NCBI GenBank assembly: GCA_016710965.1
Contig: JADJTW010000005.1
Coordinates: 203,317 to 267,316 of the forward strand
DNA from: Flavobacteriales bacterium
GTDB lineage: Bacteria; Bacteroidota; Bacteroidia; Flavobacteriales_F; PHOS-HE28
Length of the DNA stretch: 64,000 nucleotides
Direction: 5' to 3'
Shown here: positions 53,378 through 60,386 of the stretch, one piece after another
How positions within the stretch are numbered: the stretch's first letter is position 1
Layout: every line of letters begins with the position of its first letter
Program-made: the position numbers and the translations under genes
The notes under the pieces: model-generated
Seen by the model: only the letters and a program-made list of their open reading frames with translations
Told to the model about the DNA's origin: nothing
Databases searched by the model: none

Positions 53378-54128
53378 TCAGAACAGGCGCACCAGACCGT
53401 AGAGCAGTGCCGCGGCGAGCACGATGCCCACGCCGACCCATCACATACGCTCCCTTCACCATGTTGGCGATCAAAACCTCGATCTCCTTGCGCATCATTG
53501 AGGTTGGGAAAGGGCGTGTTGGGCACGGGCACACCGAGGAAGGCACACAGCGGAGCCCAGCCTCGATCGGCCGAGAAATGAGCAATCGATCCGGAGGGAT
53601 CGCAGCGGTCACTTCCGCAATGTGGTCGTGGTAGCGTTGTATGGCCGCCGCCTTGTTGCGCATGGTGCCCCGGTGCATTCGCTGCCAGATCAGCTTATGG
53701 TTCATGCGTTTCAGCTTGCGCATGAAGGGCACTACGGCCGCGAGCACTTTCGCCTGCCAGTAGATCTCGGTGAAATAGATGGTATCCATGGTGCTATCGT
53801 ACCACGCTTCCGCGCCGCGCGGATGCACCGTGAGCAGCACTTTCGCATCGGGATACGCTGCGTGCAGTTCGCGCCACACGCAGCTCGCGGGGTTGTCCAC
53901 CGCTGCGGTGTAGTTCGCAAAAACGGCGTTCCAGTCGTGCTGCTGCCCGGCGGGGGCCTCTGCCACCCGGCTCCAGAAGTCGAGGTGCGTCGTGTTCGCC
54001 TTGTTCTGCAACACCTCGAACATATGGTAGCACGGCAGGCCGAGCTGGTTCAGGGCGGTGTAGGTGGAGAGCGTACCGGTGCGGCCGTATCCGGCGCCGA
54101 TGACCTTGAGCGTTCTGGTGGGTTCCAT
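53378..54128 (-). CDS. Sulfotransferase-family protein with three indels near the 3' end
   Basis: The N-terminal 170 residues are intact: VIGAGYGRTGTLSTYTALNQ (the PAPS 5'-phosphosulfate loop), CYHMFEVLQ, AVDNPASCVWRELHAAYPDA and KVLLTVHPRGAEAWYDS (3'-phosphate-binding region). The C-terminal part appears only after correcting three single-base indels: one T missing at the AAA 53576-53578, one base extra near 53490-53495 and one G extra at 53437-53439. These restore LCAFLGVPVPNTPFPN and a terminal membrane helix GIVLAAALLYGLVRLF. Either the assembly has errors here or the gene is decaying. Confidence 0.75.
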
Positions 54129-54185
54129 GTTGGGAGTGATCGCCGTGAATATAGGCGGGCGTGGGGATGCGGCTCACCCTCGCTA

Positions 54186-54252
54186 CCGCGGATCTGCGAA
54201 CCGTGGTCTTGTCCGATCATGGAAGAACCTACCACGGATCTCAGATCCGCGG
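54186..54252. repeat. Inverted hairpin copy of the repeat terminal segment
   Basis: Arms at 54186-54207 and 54231-54252 match 20 of 22 bases in inverted orientation and each resembles the CACGGATC..GATCCGCGG end of the dispersed repeat. The 23-base spacer has no further structure. It lies in the 206-base gap between the deacetylase stop and the sulfotransferase start, and could act as a transcription-terminating hairpin. Confidence 0.65.
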
Positions 54253-54334
54253 GAGCAGGGGAAACAGGTATGGATGAACGCCGGTGTCCGTTCTCTTGAA
54301 GAGGGTCCCCGGGTTCGGGATCCGCCGCTGATCG

Positions 54335-55273
54335 TCAGTTGCGCAACGCATCGTAGCGCTGTTGCACCTCGGGCTGTATCTCCGGTGGCCAGGGCGGCTT
54401 CTGGCCTGCCGCCAGTTGCCAGCGCCGGATCCACGAAAAGCCGTAGCGCGTGGTGGCCTCGGATCGCGTATAGCATTCATCCTTCAAGGCCTCTTCCAGG
54501 CTGATGAACCGATAGCCCTGCTGCTCGAACCAAGTGAGCAACGCATCGAGCTTAGCGGCGTTGAGCGCGTTGGCGTGGATGAGCAGGATGTGCGGGATCT
54601 CCCGCCCGAAGAACCCACGCGCCTGCTCCTCGTGGAAGAGCGCTGCCTCGGCCATGTACGTCAGGTAGTCCGCCGCGAGGTGGCGCATGAGGCTGTCGTC
54701 CTTGGCGCGGCGCGCATGCTCGTAACAGTAGGCATGGATGTACTCGTCGTTGTCGAAGGTGACGGGTGCAATGGTGTAGCCGAGTTGCGCGAGCAGGGCA
54801 TTGAGCGAATCGCGGCGCTGTGGTGTGGCGCCCGCCTGCAGGAAGGGATGCCTGAAATAGCGCAGTGCCCGCCCGTGGCGTTCCATCAGTGGGCGCAGGT
54901 GCTCTTCACCCTGCACCACATCCTGCCGGAATTCGGCAACGGTTGTGCGCGTGGCGCCCAGGTGCGCATAGGTGTGGTTGCCCAGGTCCATACCTGCCTG
55001 CAGCCAGCGCTCCAGCATGCGGTAGCGCGCGCTGTCCAGCACGCCATCGCGGTAGAGCTTGTTCTCGTTCACGAAGCCGGTGGCCGGCACGCGATGCGCG
55101 GTGAGGGTGCGCAACAGGTCATCGGTCATCTGGTCCCAGGTGCCTTCAGCGCAATTGGCGCAGGGCAGATCATCGATGGTGATCACCACGCGCTTCCCCG
55201 GCGGGCGGTCCATCGGTTCCTGTGCGGCCAGGGGAAAAACCACCAGCAGCAGAAGACCGGTCATTATGCGCAT
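54335..55273 (-). CDS. Polysaccharide deacetylase-family protein (secreted)
   Basis: The start MRIMTGLLLLVVFPLAAQEP gives a signal peptide. The NodB-type domain has the metal-binding TIDDLPCANC (catalytic Asp pair), DLGNHTYAHLGATRTT (metal His pair H-x3-H) and ALRYFRHPFLQAG. The C-terminal part includes GREIPHILLIHANALNAAKL. It should remove acetyl groups from a glycan outside the cytoplasm, such as peptidoglycan, chitin or xylan. Its C-terminal extension RWQLAAGQKPPWPPEIQP is unusual. Confidence 0.9.
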   Translation of the reverse strand: MRIMTGLLLLVVFPLAAQEPMDRPPGKRVVITIDDLPCANCAEGTWDQMTDDLLRTLTAHRVPATGFVNENKLYRDGVLDSARYRMLERWLQAGMDLGNHTYAHLGATRTTVAEFRQDVVQGEEHLRPLMERHGRALRYFRHPFLQAGATPQRRDSLNALLAQLGYTIAPVTFDNDEYIHAYCYEHARRAKDDSLMRHLAADYLTYMAEAALFHEEQARGFFGREIPHILLIHANALNAAKLDALLTWFEQQGYRFISLEEALKDECYTRSEATTRYGFSWIRRWQLAAGQKPPWPPEIQPEVQQRYDALRN

Positions 55274-55301
55274 GGTACAAATTAAGACCCTGCTTTGGCA
55301 T

Positions 55302-55722
55302 TCAGTCCTCCACGTAGTACCGGGCATTGCGGCAGATCAAGCCGCAAGGGATATCATGCACCACCAGCACACCGCGCCGGCCATCTGCGGTAACAAAGGT
55401 GCCTCCCATGAACAGGTCCAGCGACTCGTACGCACGCGCCTGCCACAAACTACTATCCCCTCGGCTCACCGACCATAGGCCACCATGTTGATCTTCCCGC
55501 CACACCATGCGGTACTGCACGTTCGTGGTGTCCTTGGTGCCGGTGGGTTGCACCGTCCGCAGCCCTTTGCGGAAATGCAAGAAGTCGGCGCTGTCCTGGG
55601 GGTCTCGGAACGAGGCTGGTCCGAAGTACGCGTGGTCGACCATGAAATTCGGCAGCGTGTCCTGGGCATGGCCGATGAACGGCACGAGCAAAGAAGAAAG
55701 CCGCAGGTAGCAAGGTGCGCAT
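55302..55722 (-). CDS. Small secreted protein with a frameshift in its signal peptide
   Basis: Two frames join to one: MRTLLPAAFF from the upstream frame and LVPFIGHAQDTLPNFMVDHA from the other, the junction lying in the run AAAGAAGAAAG at 55689-55699. The mature part includes ADFLHFRKGLRTVQPTGTKD, QYRMVWREDQHGGLWSVSRG and a C-terminal Cys pair in DIPCGLICRNARYYVED. No family is recognised. The alternative is a start within the second frame without a signal peptide. Confidence 0.5.
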
Positions 55723-55992
55723 GATGCGGTGTGGTACACCACGGCAGGGGGAAGGTTCAGAGGAAGGATCCAACGGATATGGAGAACGGCATCCCTCGCA
55801 CGAGGCAACGGGGTGTGGGGCTCCGAGGCCGCAGGGTCCGCCTAACCGCGCACAGGCCACGCACGGCGAAACCAGCTGCGGAGGCTTGGGGCAAGGGCCA
55901 CAATTACCGGACACCCAGCCACGGTCTAATCACCAGACACCCTGTCACGGGCTAAGAAATGCGAGGCTAACTTCAGATGGTTCGGGAGCCGA

Positions 55993-56499
55993 TCACTCCA
56001 CGGTACACGAGAACTTGATACCCAGTTCCTCGAGCATCTCGAAGTCTGTGATACAGCGAACGTTCATCGCTTCGCACACATTCGGGATCTTGATCCTATC
56101 GCTGTTCGCGGCGGTAAGCTTCTCTTCCTTCGTGACTACTACCGCGCTCTCGGTCATGGCATGCGCGATAACCCAAGGATCGGCAAGTGAGCGGCCTTTT
56201 GTGTTGTCCACTAGGAACTGATGCTTGGGGTCCTTGGCAAGGATCGCTGACCAGTTCTGAGTGACAGGTCCGGTAATGGGCCGAACAACGATGTTGCTCG
56301 ACTCCAGCCATGCGGCGAGTTGGTCCTGACCCTTTTTGATCTCCTTCGACACTTCAGCAGGAATGAACAATCGACCTTGCGCACCAAGCTTGTTCAGCAC
56401 TTCCCAATAGCTCGGACAGAGCTTAGGCGAATAGTACTTCTGCCATGCTTGAATAAGCACGTTGGCATCAATACAGTACCGTGCCTGGTCGAAGCTCAT
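55993..56499 (-). CDS. DUF4411 PIN-like toxin candidate
   Basis: The 168-residue protein begins RYCIDANVLIQAWQKYYSPK, with the Asp of a PIN nuclease active site. Further acidic residues are LFIPAEVSKEIKKGQ and KGRSLADPWVIAHAMTESAV, the PIN-like pattern DxxV/I. DUF4411 proteins are thought to be ribonuclease toxins and are often paired with an XRE-plus-metallopeptidase protein, as here. Its start overlaps the stop of that partner by 4 bases. Base composition is less GC-rich than the genome average. Confidence 0.85.
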   Translation of the reverse strand: MSFDQARYCIDANVLIQAWQKYYSPKLCPSYWEVLNKLGAQGRLFIPAEVSKEIKKGQDQLAAWLESSNIVVRPITGPVTQNWSAILAKDPKHQFLVDNTKGRSLADPWVIAHAMTESAVVVTKEEKLTAANSDRIKIPNVCEAMNVRCITDFEMLEELGIKFSCTVE

Positions 56500-57671
56500 C
56501 GGTACATGTACTTCTCGAACTTGGAGAATCCGTTGACCGGCGCATTCAACAGGCCGCTGGCGACAGTCGGTTGAATGATCCCGCTCCGGAACGCATCCAA
56601 TACGACCTGCGTGAACAACCTGCCGTTCCGGTTCAATTGAAGCAGGTAGTAACTCGGCCCAGACTTGGACTTCGGTTTTAAGGCCGCTTTGGCAGCGAGT
56701 TCGCGTACGTGCTCTCTGAACTCCCTGTCCATGATCGCACGCATGGAATGGAATGCCGCATCGCTGACCAAGCGACGACCGTGCGCCCGAATGAGGAAGG
56801 CCAATGAGCTGACGCCATATCGCTCAGCAATCTGTGCGATAGACCTGGAGTTGGTGAATTGCGATGCGGTCAATTGCTCCATCACTCGGTCGGGCATCAG
56901 CGCATGGGCCGCTACCGCATTGCAGAATCGCTCGACCGGGTGATCACTGGCGCTGACTGTAGGCTCAGGAGCGATATCGCTGGATATCCCAGTGGCAGCG
57001 ATCCAGAGGTGTGCCAGTTCATGGACCAAGGTGAAGAGCTGTGCGGCATCCCAATCCTCCGTATTGATGAATACGAAGGGCGCATGCGGATCAGCGATGG
57101 CGAAGCCCTGGAATTCGTCGCTGTCCAACTTCAAGTGCGAATGGATGAAGCTCGTACGCGAAATGAAAATGCCTGCTTCCTCAGCCTTTGCCATCCATTC
57201 ACGGAAAGGTGCCTCGGTATAAGCTGCCGGATCAATGTTCAAGGTGCGCAGGATGTCCTGCGCTACTGCCTGAGGCGCATCGCTCAGGCTGAAACGGCCG
57301 ACAAAGGGAAGGGGAGGCTCTCCATTCTCCCGGTGGAGATCGCTCATCCATGCCTGCTTCTGTTGAAGCTCGCGTTGAATGAAGACCGCCGCTGTCGTCA
57401 GCTCCTTGGAACCAGAGCGACGGAAATCTTGCAGTGGCGTGAAGTCAAAAGGCACTTCCGGCAGGAAGAGCATGGCGAAGGGCCGCTTGTAAGCATGGGC
57501 CAATTTCTCAGCTTGTCGAATGGTTGGCCTGTCCGTGCTATCTGGGTTCTCCCAAGCCTCCAATCGTTCCGCTGTCACATTCACCTTGGCGGCGGCCGTC
57601 TCCAAAGACATCTTGGCCGTGGTGCGCGCCCACTTCAGGACCTTGGGTGTTATGTAGGCAATGTCGGCCAC
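56496..57671 (-). CDS. XRE-family HTH plus ImmA/IrrE metallopeptidase
   Basis: The 391-residue protein has an XRE helix-turn-helix (KMSLETAAAKVNVTAERLEA and RPTIRQAEKLAHAYKRPFAM) in the first 70 residues. The ImmA/IrrE domain follows with the zinc motif HELAHLWIAATG and VERFCNAVAAHALMP. A C-terminal region with KSGPSYYLLQLNRNGRLFTQ follows. In phage and mobile elements ImmA cleaves repressors. Paired with DUF4411 this class behaves as the antitoxin or regulator of a toxin-antitoxin-like module. It lies upstream in the operon with the DUF4411 gene. Confidence 0.88.
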   Translation of the reverse strand: MADIAYITPKVLKWARTTAKMSLETAAAKVNVTAERLEAWENPDSTDRPTIRQAEKLAHAYKRPFAMLFLPEVPFDFTPLQDFRRSGSKELTTAAVFIQRELQQKQAWMSDLHRENGEPPLPFVGRFSLSDAPQAVAQDILRTLNIDPAAYTEAPFREWMAKAEEAGIFISRTSFIHSHLKLDSDEFQGFAIADPHAPFVFINTEDWDAAQLFTLVHELAHLWIAATGISSDIAPEPTVSASDHPVERFCNAVAAHALMPDRVMEQLTASQFTNSRSIAQIAERYGVSSLAFLIRAHGRRLVSDAAFHSMRAIMDREFREHVRELAAKAALKPKSKSGPSYYLLQLNRNGRLFTQVVLDAFRSGIIQPTVASGLLNAPVNGFSKFEKYMYR

Positions 57672-57801
57672 AGCAGCTGGGTCAAAGGTTGGCAGATGAT
57701 CCTTGGATCGACAGTTTCGCTGGCAAGGTTATCGACAGCAAGGTATGATCCGGATCTATGACCGACGATGCTTATCCTACGACTATGTCTGTTGAGCCAG
57801 A

Positions 57802-58330
57802 TCAAGGCTGTTGCCCCTGCTCAGAAGCCATATGCTGCTCTGGTGGCGGTGCATTGGTAGCAGCGGGTACGCCTTCGGCAGTCTCATCACTGTTGGTTGG
57901 TTCAGATATTTCAACGGCAAGCGTTGCGTCTGGGAAATGCTCTTGGGCCAGGTCAAGCAAGTACGCCACTCTATCCAAGGGAATTATGGTCTTTCTATCC
58001 ACATACAACGTCATCACTCTGCCCCAAAGCCCAAGTGAGCCACCCGCGGCAATGAAATCGTCCATCAATGATCGCCGTTCGGTCTTGCCTCCCAACAGTC
58101 CCTTCAACGGAATAAGCCCGATGCCAACTCGCCCGTTGCTGGACGGGCCTCGTCGTGTAAGGCTTCGGACTTCTTGAACCAGTGCGCCAAGGACAGAGGA
58201 AGTTGACAGTCTTGTTTCAGCCTCTTCCAAAGTAGCGATACGCCCAACTGCTTCCATCGGCTTATAGTAGTTCCCCTCCTTCGCCTCCGCAATAAAGGTT
58301 GCCAGTCTATCTCGATTCGTCGGCACATCA
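57802..58330 (-). pseudogene. 3' part of the IS-split cold-shock/effector gene
   Basis: This C-terminal portion continues the frame of the gene part at 59589-60203 once the IS is removed. The junction reads REMLDVPTNRDRL with exact phase (615 + 529 - 1 = 1143 bases, 381 codons with the stop). It contains DRLATFIAEAKEGNYYKPME, RIATLEEAETRLSTSSVLGA and an acidic/Pro C-terminus (AATNAPPPEQHMASEQGQ). It can still be read alone from a GTG just inside, but would lack the first two domains. The C-terminal part itself has no domain I recognise. Confidence 0.75.
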
Positions 58331-58347
58331 GTGTAAGAGCCCCCATA

Positions 58348-59235
58348 TCAGGCGCGGTCTTTTGTAAAGTTAATTGAGTCGTTGGTGGTGTGGTTGTCCT
58401 GTTGGAAGGTGGGCAGGTCAGCAGCGTGGATCTGTGCGTTGGGGAGCTGTCCACGTTTCAACAGGAACGCGCGCGGGGGGATGTTGCCCAACGACTCATG
58501 GGGTCGCTCGTTGTTGTACTCCCAGATCCAGCGGTTGGTCTCTGTGCGCACCTGGCGGAGTGTCTCGAAGAGGTTGGCGTCGAGCACTTCCTCGCGATAG
58601 GTGCGATTGAAGCGCTCGATCAGTCCGTTCTCCGTGGGCTTGCCTTTGCGGATGAAGTGCAACTCGATGCCGCGCTCTTTGCACCATAGCTCCAAGGTGT
58701 GCGCGATGAACTCCGGTCCGTTGTCCACACGGATGCGCTCGGGCTTGCCACGCCACTCCACCAGTTGTTCGAGATGGCGCACCACGCGGTGGCTGCTGAT
58801 GGAGGTGTCCACGGTGATGCCCAGGGCTTCGCGGTGATCATCGATGATGTTGAAGGTTCGGTACTTGCGCCCATTGGCCAGGGTGTCGTGCATGAAGTCC
58901 ATGCTCCAGGTGATGTTCGGCGCGATCGGCAGCACCATCGGCTCCTTCACGCGCGCGGGCAGGCGGCGCTTCATCTTGCGGCGCAGATGCAACCCTAGGA
59001 GGCGATAGAGCCGCCGGGTGCGTTTGCGGTTGATCAGCAGCCCTTCCATGCGCAGCTTGGCGTGCATCTTCCGCATGCCCCAGCGCGGGTGCGCTATGGC
59101 CAAGGCTCGCAAGCGGTCCATGGTGTCATGGTCCACTTGGCGCCGGTGCAGGTAACGCAGCACCGATCCACTGAGCTTTACCAGCTTGCAGGCCCGCCGC
59201 ACACTCATCTGGCGCTGTTCTACCAGTTTGTGCAC
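58348..59235 (-). CDS. IS3-family transposase, OrfB (integrase catalytic part)
   Basis: The 295-residue frame contains the HTH_21 region (MRKMHAKLRMEGLLINRKRT), and the rve integrase core: WSMDFMHDTLANGRKY (first Asp), IRVDNGPEFIAHTLELW (second Asp) and PTENGLIERFNRTYREEVLD (Glu), with 35 residues between Asp and Glu, the DD35E pattern. It opens at a GTG but is normally made as an OrfAB fusion by a -1 slip at 59265-59271, as in other IS3 elements. No internal stops interrupt it, so the element may be active. Confidence 0.93.
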   Translation of the reverse strand: MHKLVEQRQMSVRRACKLVKLSGSVLRYLHRRQVDHDTMDRLRALAIAHPRWGMRKMHAKLRMEGLLINRKRTRRLYRLLGLHLRRKMKRRLPARVKEPMVLPIAPNITWSMDFMHDTLANGRKYRTFNIIDDHREALGITVDTSISSHRVVRHLEQLVEWRGKPERIRVDNGPEFIAHTLELWCKERGIELHFIRKGKPTENGLIERFNRTYREEVLDANLFETLRQVRTETNRWIWEYNNERPHESLGNIPPRAFLLKRGQLPNAQIHAADLPTFQQDNHTTNDSINFTKDRA

Positions 59236-59258
59236 GCACTCGCGCTTGGCGGCAGGGC

Positions 59259-59525
59259 CTAGAGCTTTCCCGATAGCAGGTCCTTGAGTGCTTCCCGGTC
59301 CATGCAGGCCTCGGCGTAGAGCCGCTTGAGCCGCGCGTGCTCAGCCTTCAGGTCCTTGAGTTCCTTGAGCTGGTTGGGCTCAAGCCCGCCGTACCTGCTC
59401 TTCCATTGGTAGAAGGTGGGTTGGCTAACCCCGTGCTCTCGGCAAAGGTCTGTGGCCTTCTTGCCCGCCTCATGCTCGCGCAGCATCGAAACGATCTGCG
59501 TCTCGGTGAACTTGCTCTTTCTCAT
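59259..59525 (-). CDS. IS3-family transposase, OrfA (HTH)
   Basis: The 88-residue protein starts MRKSKFTETQIVSMLREHEA and has the HTH_Tnp_1 fold: KATDLCREHGVSQPTFYQWK, followed by a leucine zipper-like KELKDLKAEHARLKRLYAEA. It binds the IS ends and regulates transposition. Its stop lies a few codons after the GGGAAAG slip site. A TTG three codons upstream is an alternative start. Confidence 0.93.
   Translation of the reverse strand: MRKSKFTETQIVSMLREHEAGKKATDLCREHGVSQPTFYQWKSRYGGLEPNQLKELKDLKAEHARLKRLYAEACMDREALKDLLSGKL
59265..59271 (-). promoter_or_regulatory. Programmed -1 ribosomal frameshift heptamer
   Basis: On the minus strand the heptamer GGGAAAG lies in the zero frame of orfA as G GGA AAG, the X XXY YYZ form, 4 bases before the orfA stop codon. 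A shift into -1 gives GKALGPAAKRECVHKLVE and continues into OrfB. This would produce the OrfAB transposase. Confidence 0.7.
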
Positions 59526-59588
59526 CTGTCCCAAGTTTAGGTGGTTGTCTCTGGTTACAACCGTACCTGTTCTTGGGGGCTCTTACAC

Positions 59589-60203
59589 AAGCATCTCGCG
59601 GTTCTCCATGATGACGCGTTGATTTGCAATATCGAAAGGAAGTCGCTGTCCCTTCCAGGCCATGATAACATGTGGGAGGTTGAAGGCGTGGCGAATCCCC
59701 AATTCGTACATCACGTTGGGGTTAGGGTCACTTTCCGGCTTGTAGCCCCCCAAGTCGACCACGACCATAGGATCCAGCGCCAGATGAGCCCTGATCTCAT
59801 CGTTGATCGCATTCGGTTGATCCTGGACTGAAGAGAGAACGGGGTCGTAACCTGCAGCAATGACCGCAGGCTTGATTGCCACTTCATACCATCCCCGGAA
59901 CCAACGCACTTCTTCAGGTGTTCGTCCATGGGGCATTACCACGAAGCAGTCGTTAGACGCATAGGTTTCAAGCGCGAGGGCCTTTGTCTTGGAGGCGAGA
60001 CCAATACCTCGTGCGCGATCATACTTGTGCTTCTTGAAATTGCTGGATGGCTCGACAACAAAGTCGATGTAGTCACCCTGCTTGATTTCGATTGTCGGAT
60101 CGATGAGATCCGAAGCATTGAAATAGAGTGGCTGAATCCCATCGTCGGGTTTGATAAAGCCAAAGCGTTCTACCGCGTTGAATGACGTTACTGTCCCTCG
60201 CAT
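59589..60203 (-). pseudogene. 5' part of a cold-shock-domain/nucleotide-binding effector gene split by the IS
   Basis: The start MRGTVTSFNAVERFGFIKPD begins a cold-shock (CSD) fold with the RNP1-like FGFIKP and LYFNASDL. After a linker of about 30 residues comes a second domain: CFVVMPHGRTPEEVRWFRGW, AIKPAVIAAGYDPVLSSVQD, DPMVVVDLGGYKPESDPNPN, VMYELGIRHAFNLPHVIMAW. This F-V-V-M-P ... D-P-N-V-M-Y-E-L-G pattern is the TIR-like/nucleoside 2-deoxyribosyltransferase-like class found in bacterial defence and signalling. The IS inverted repeat supplies a stop codon, so the fragment ends at MENREMLV. The longer ORF upstream of this start is not conserved-looking. Confidence 0.78.
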
Positions 60204-60315
60204 GGACGGCAATTTAGATCGAACATTGCGGAGGGCATAGTTGCGTGAGCGATTGAAGCGGAAAGCCCATAGCCGGTAATCCGGCGGGGCCTTCGCGGAA
60301 AGCGCGACAACCCAA

Positions 60316-60368
60316 GGCTGAAACAAGAACGCCGCAAGGCCTTCGTTCCTGAAGCCCCTGCGGCGTTC
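60316..60368 (-). terminator. Intrinsic terminator after the GEVED protein gene
   Basis: GAACGCCGCA and TGCGGCGTTC (60327-60336 and 60359-60368) close a stem that matches 16 of 18 bases around GTTCCT. On the minus strand it is followed by TTGTTTC. It lies directly after the GEVED gene stop and before the cold-shock gene. Confidence 0.7.
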
Positions 60369-60386
60369 ATCGTTCGTCCTACACCC

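Larger units (their letters stand above)
58331..59588. mobile_element. IS3-family insertion sequence
   Basis: Terminal inverted repeats GTGTAAGAGCCCCC at 58331-58344 and 59575-59588 are perfect over 14 bases. Between them are an orfA/orfB transposase pair with the DD35E triad and a GGGAAAG slip site. The length (1258 bases) is normal for IS3. Only a near-match target duplication (TTG against CTG) is seen. The element sits inside a coding gene, in the same orientation as that gene. Confidence 0.93.

Noticed and set aside
58328..58333. Clean target-site duplication of the IS3 element
   Set aside because: The flanking triplets read TTG and CTG, so only two of three bases agree; I report it as a near-match.
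60188..60370. Small minus-strand reading frame before the cold-shock gene
   Set aside because: It consists of the terminator hairpin of the GEVED gene plus leader sequence; no conserved features.
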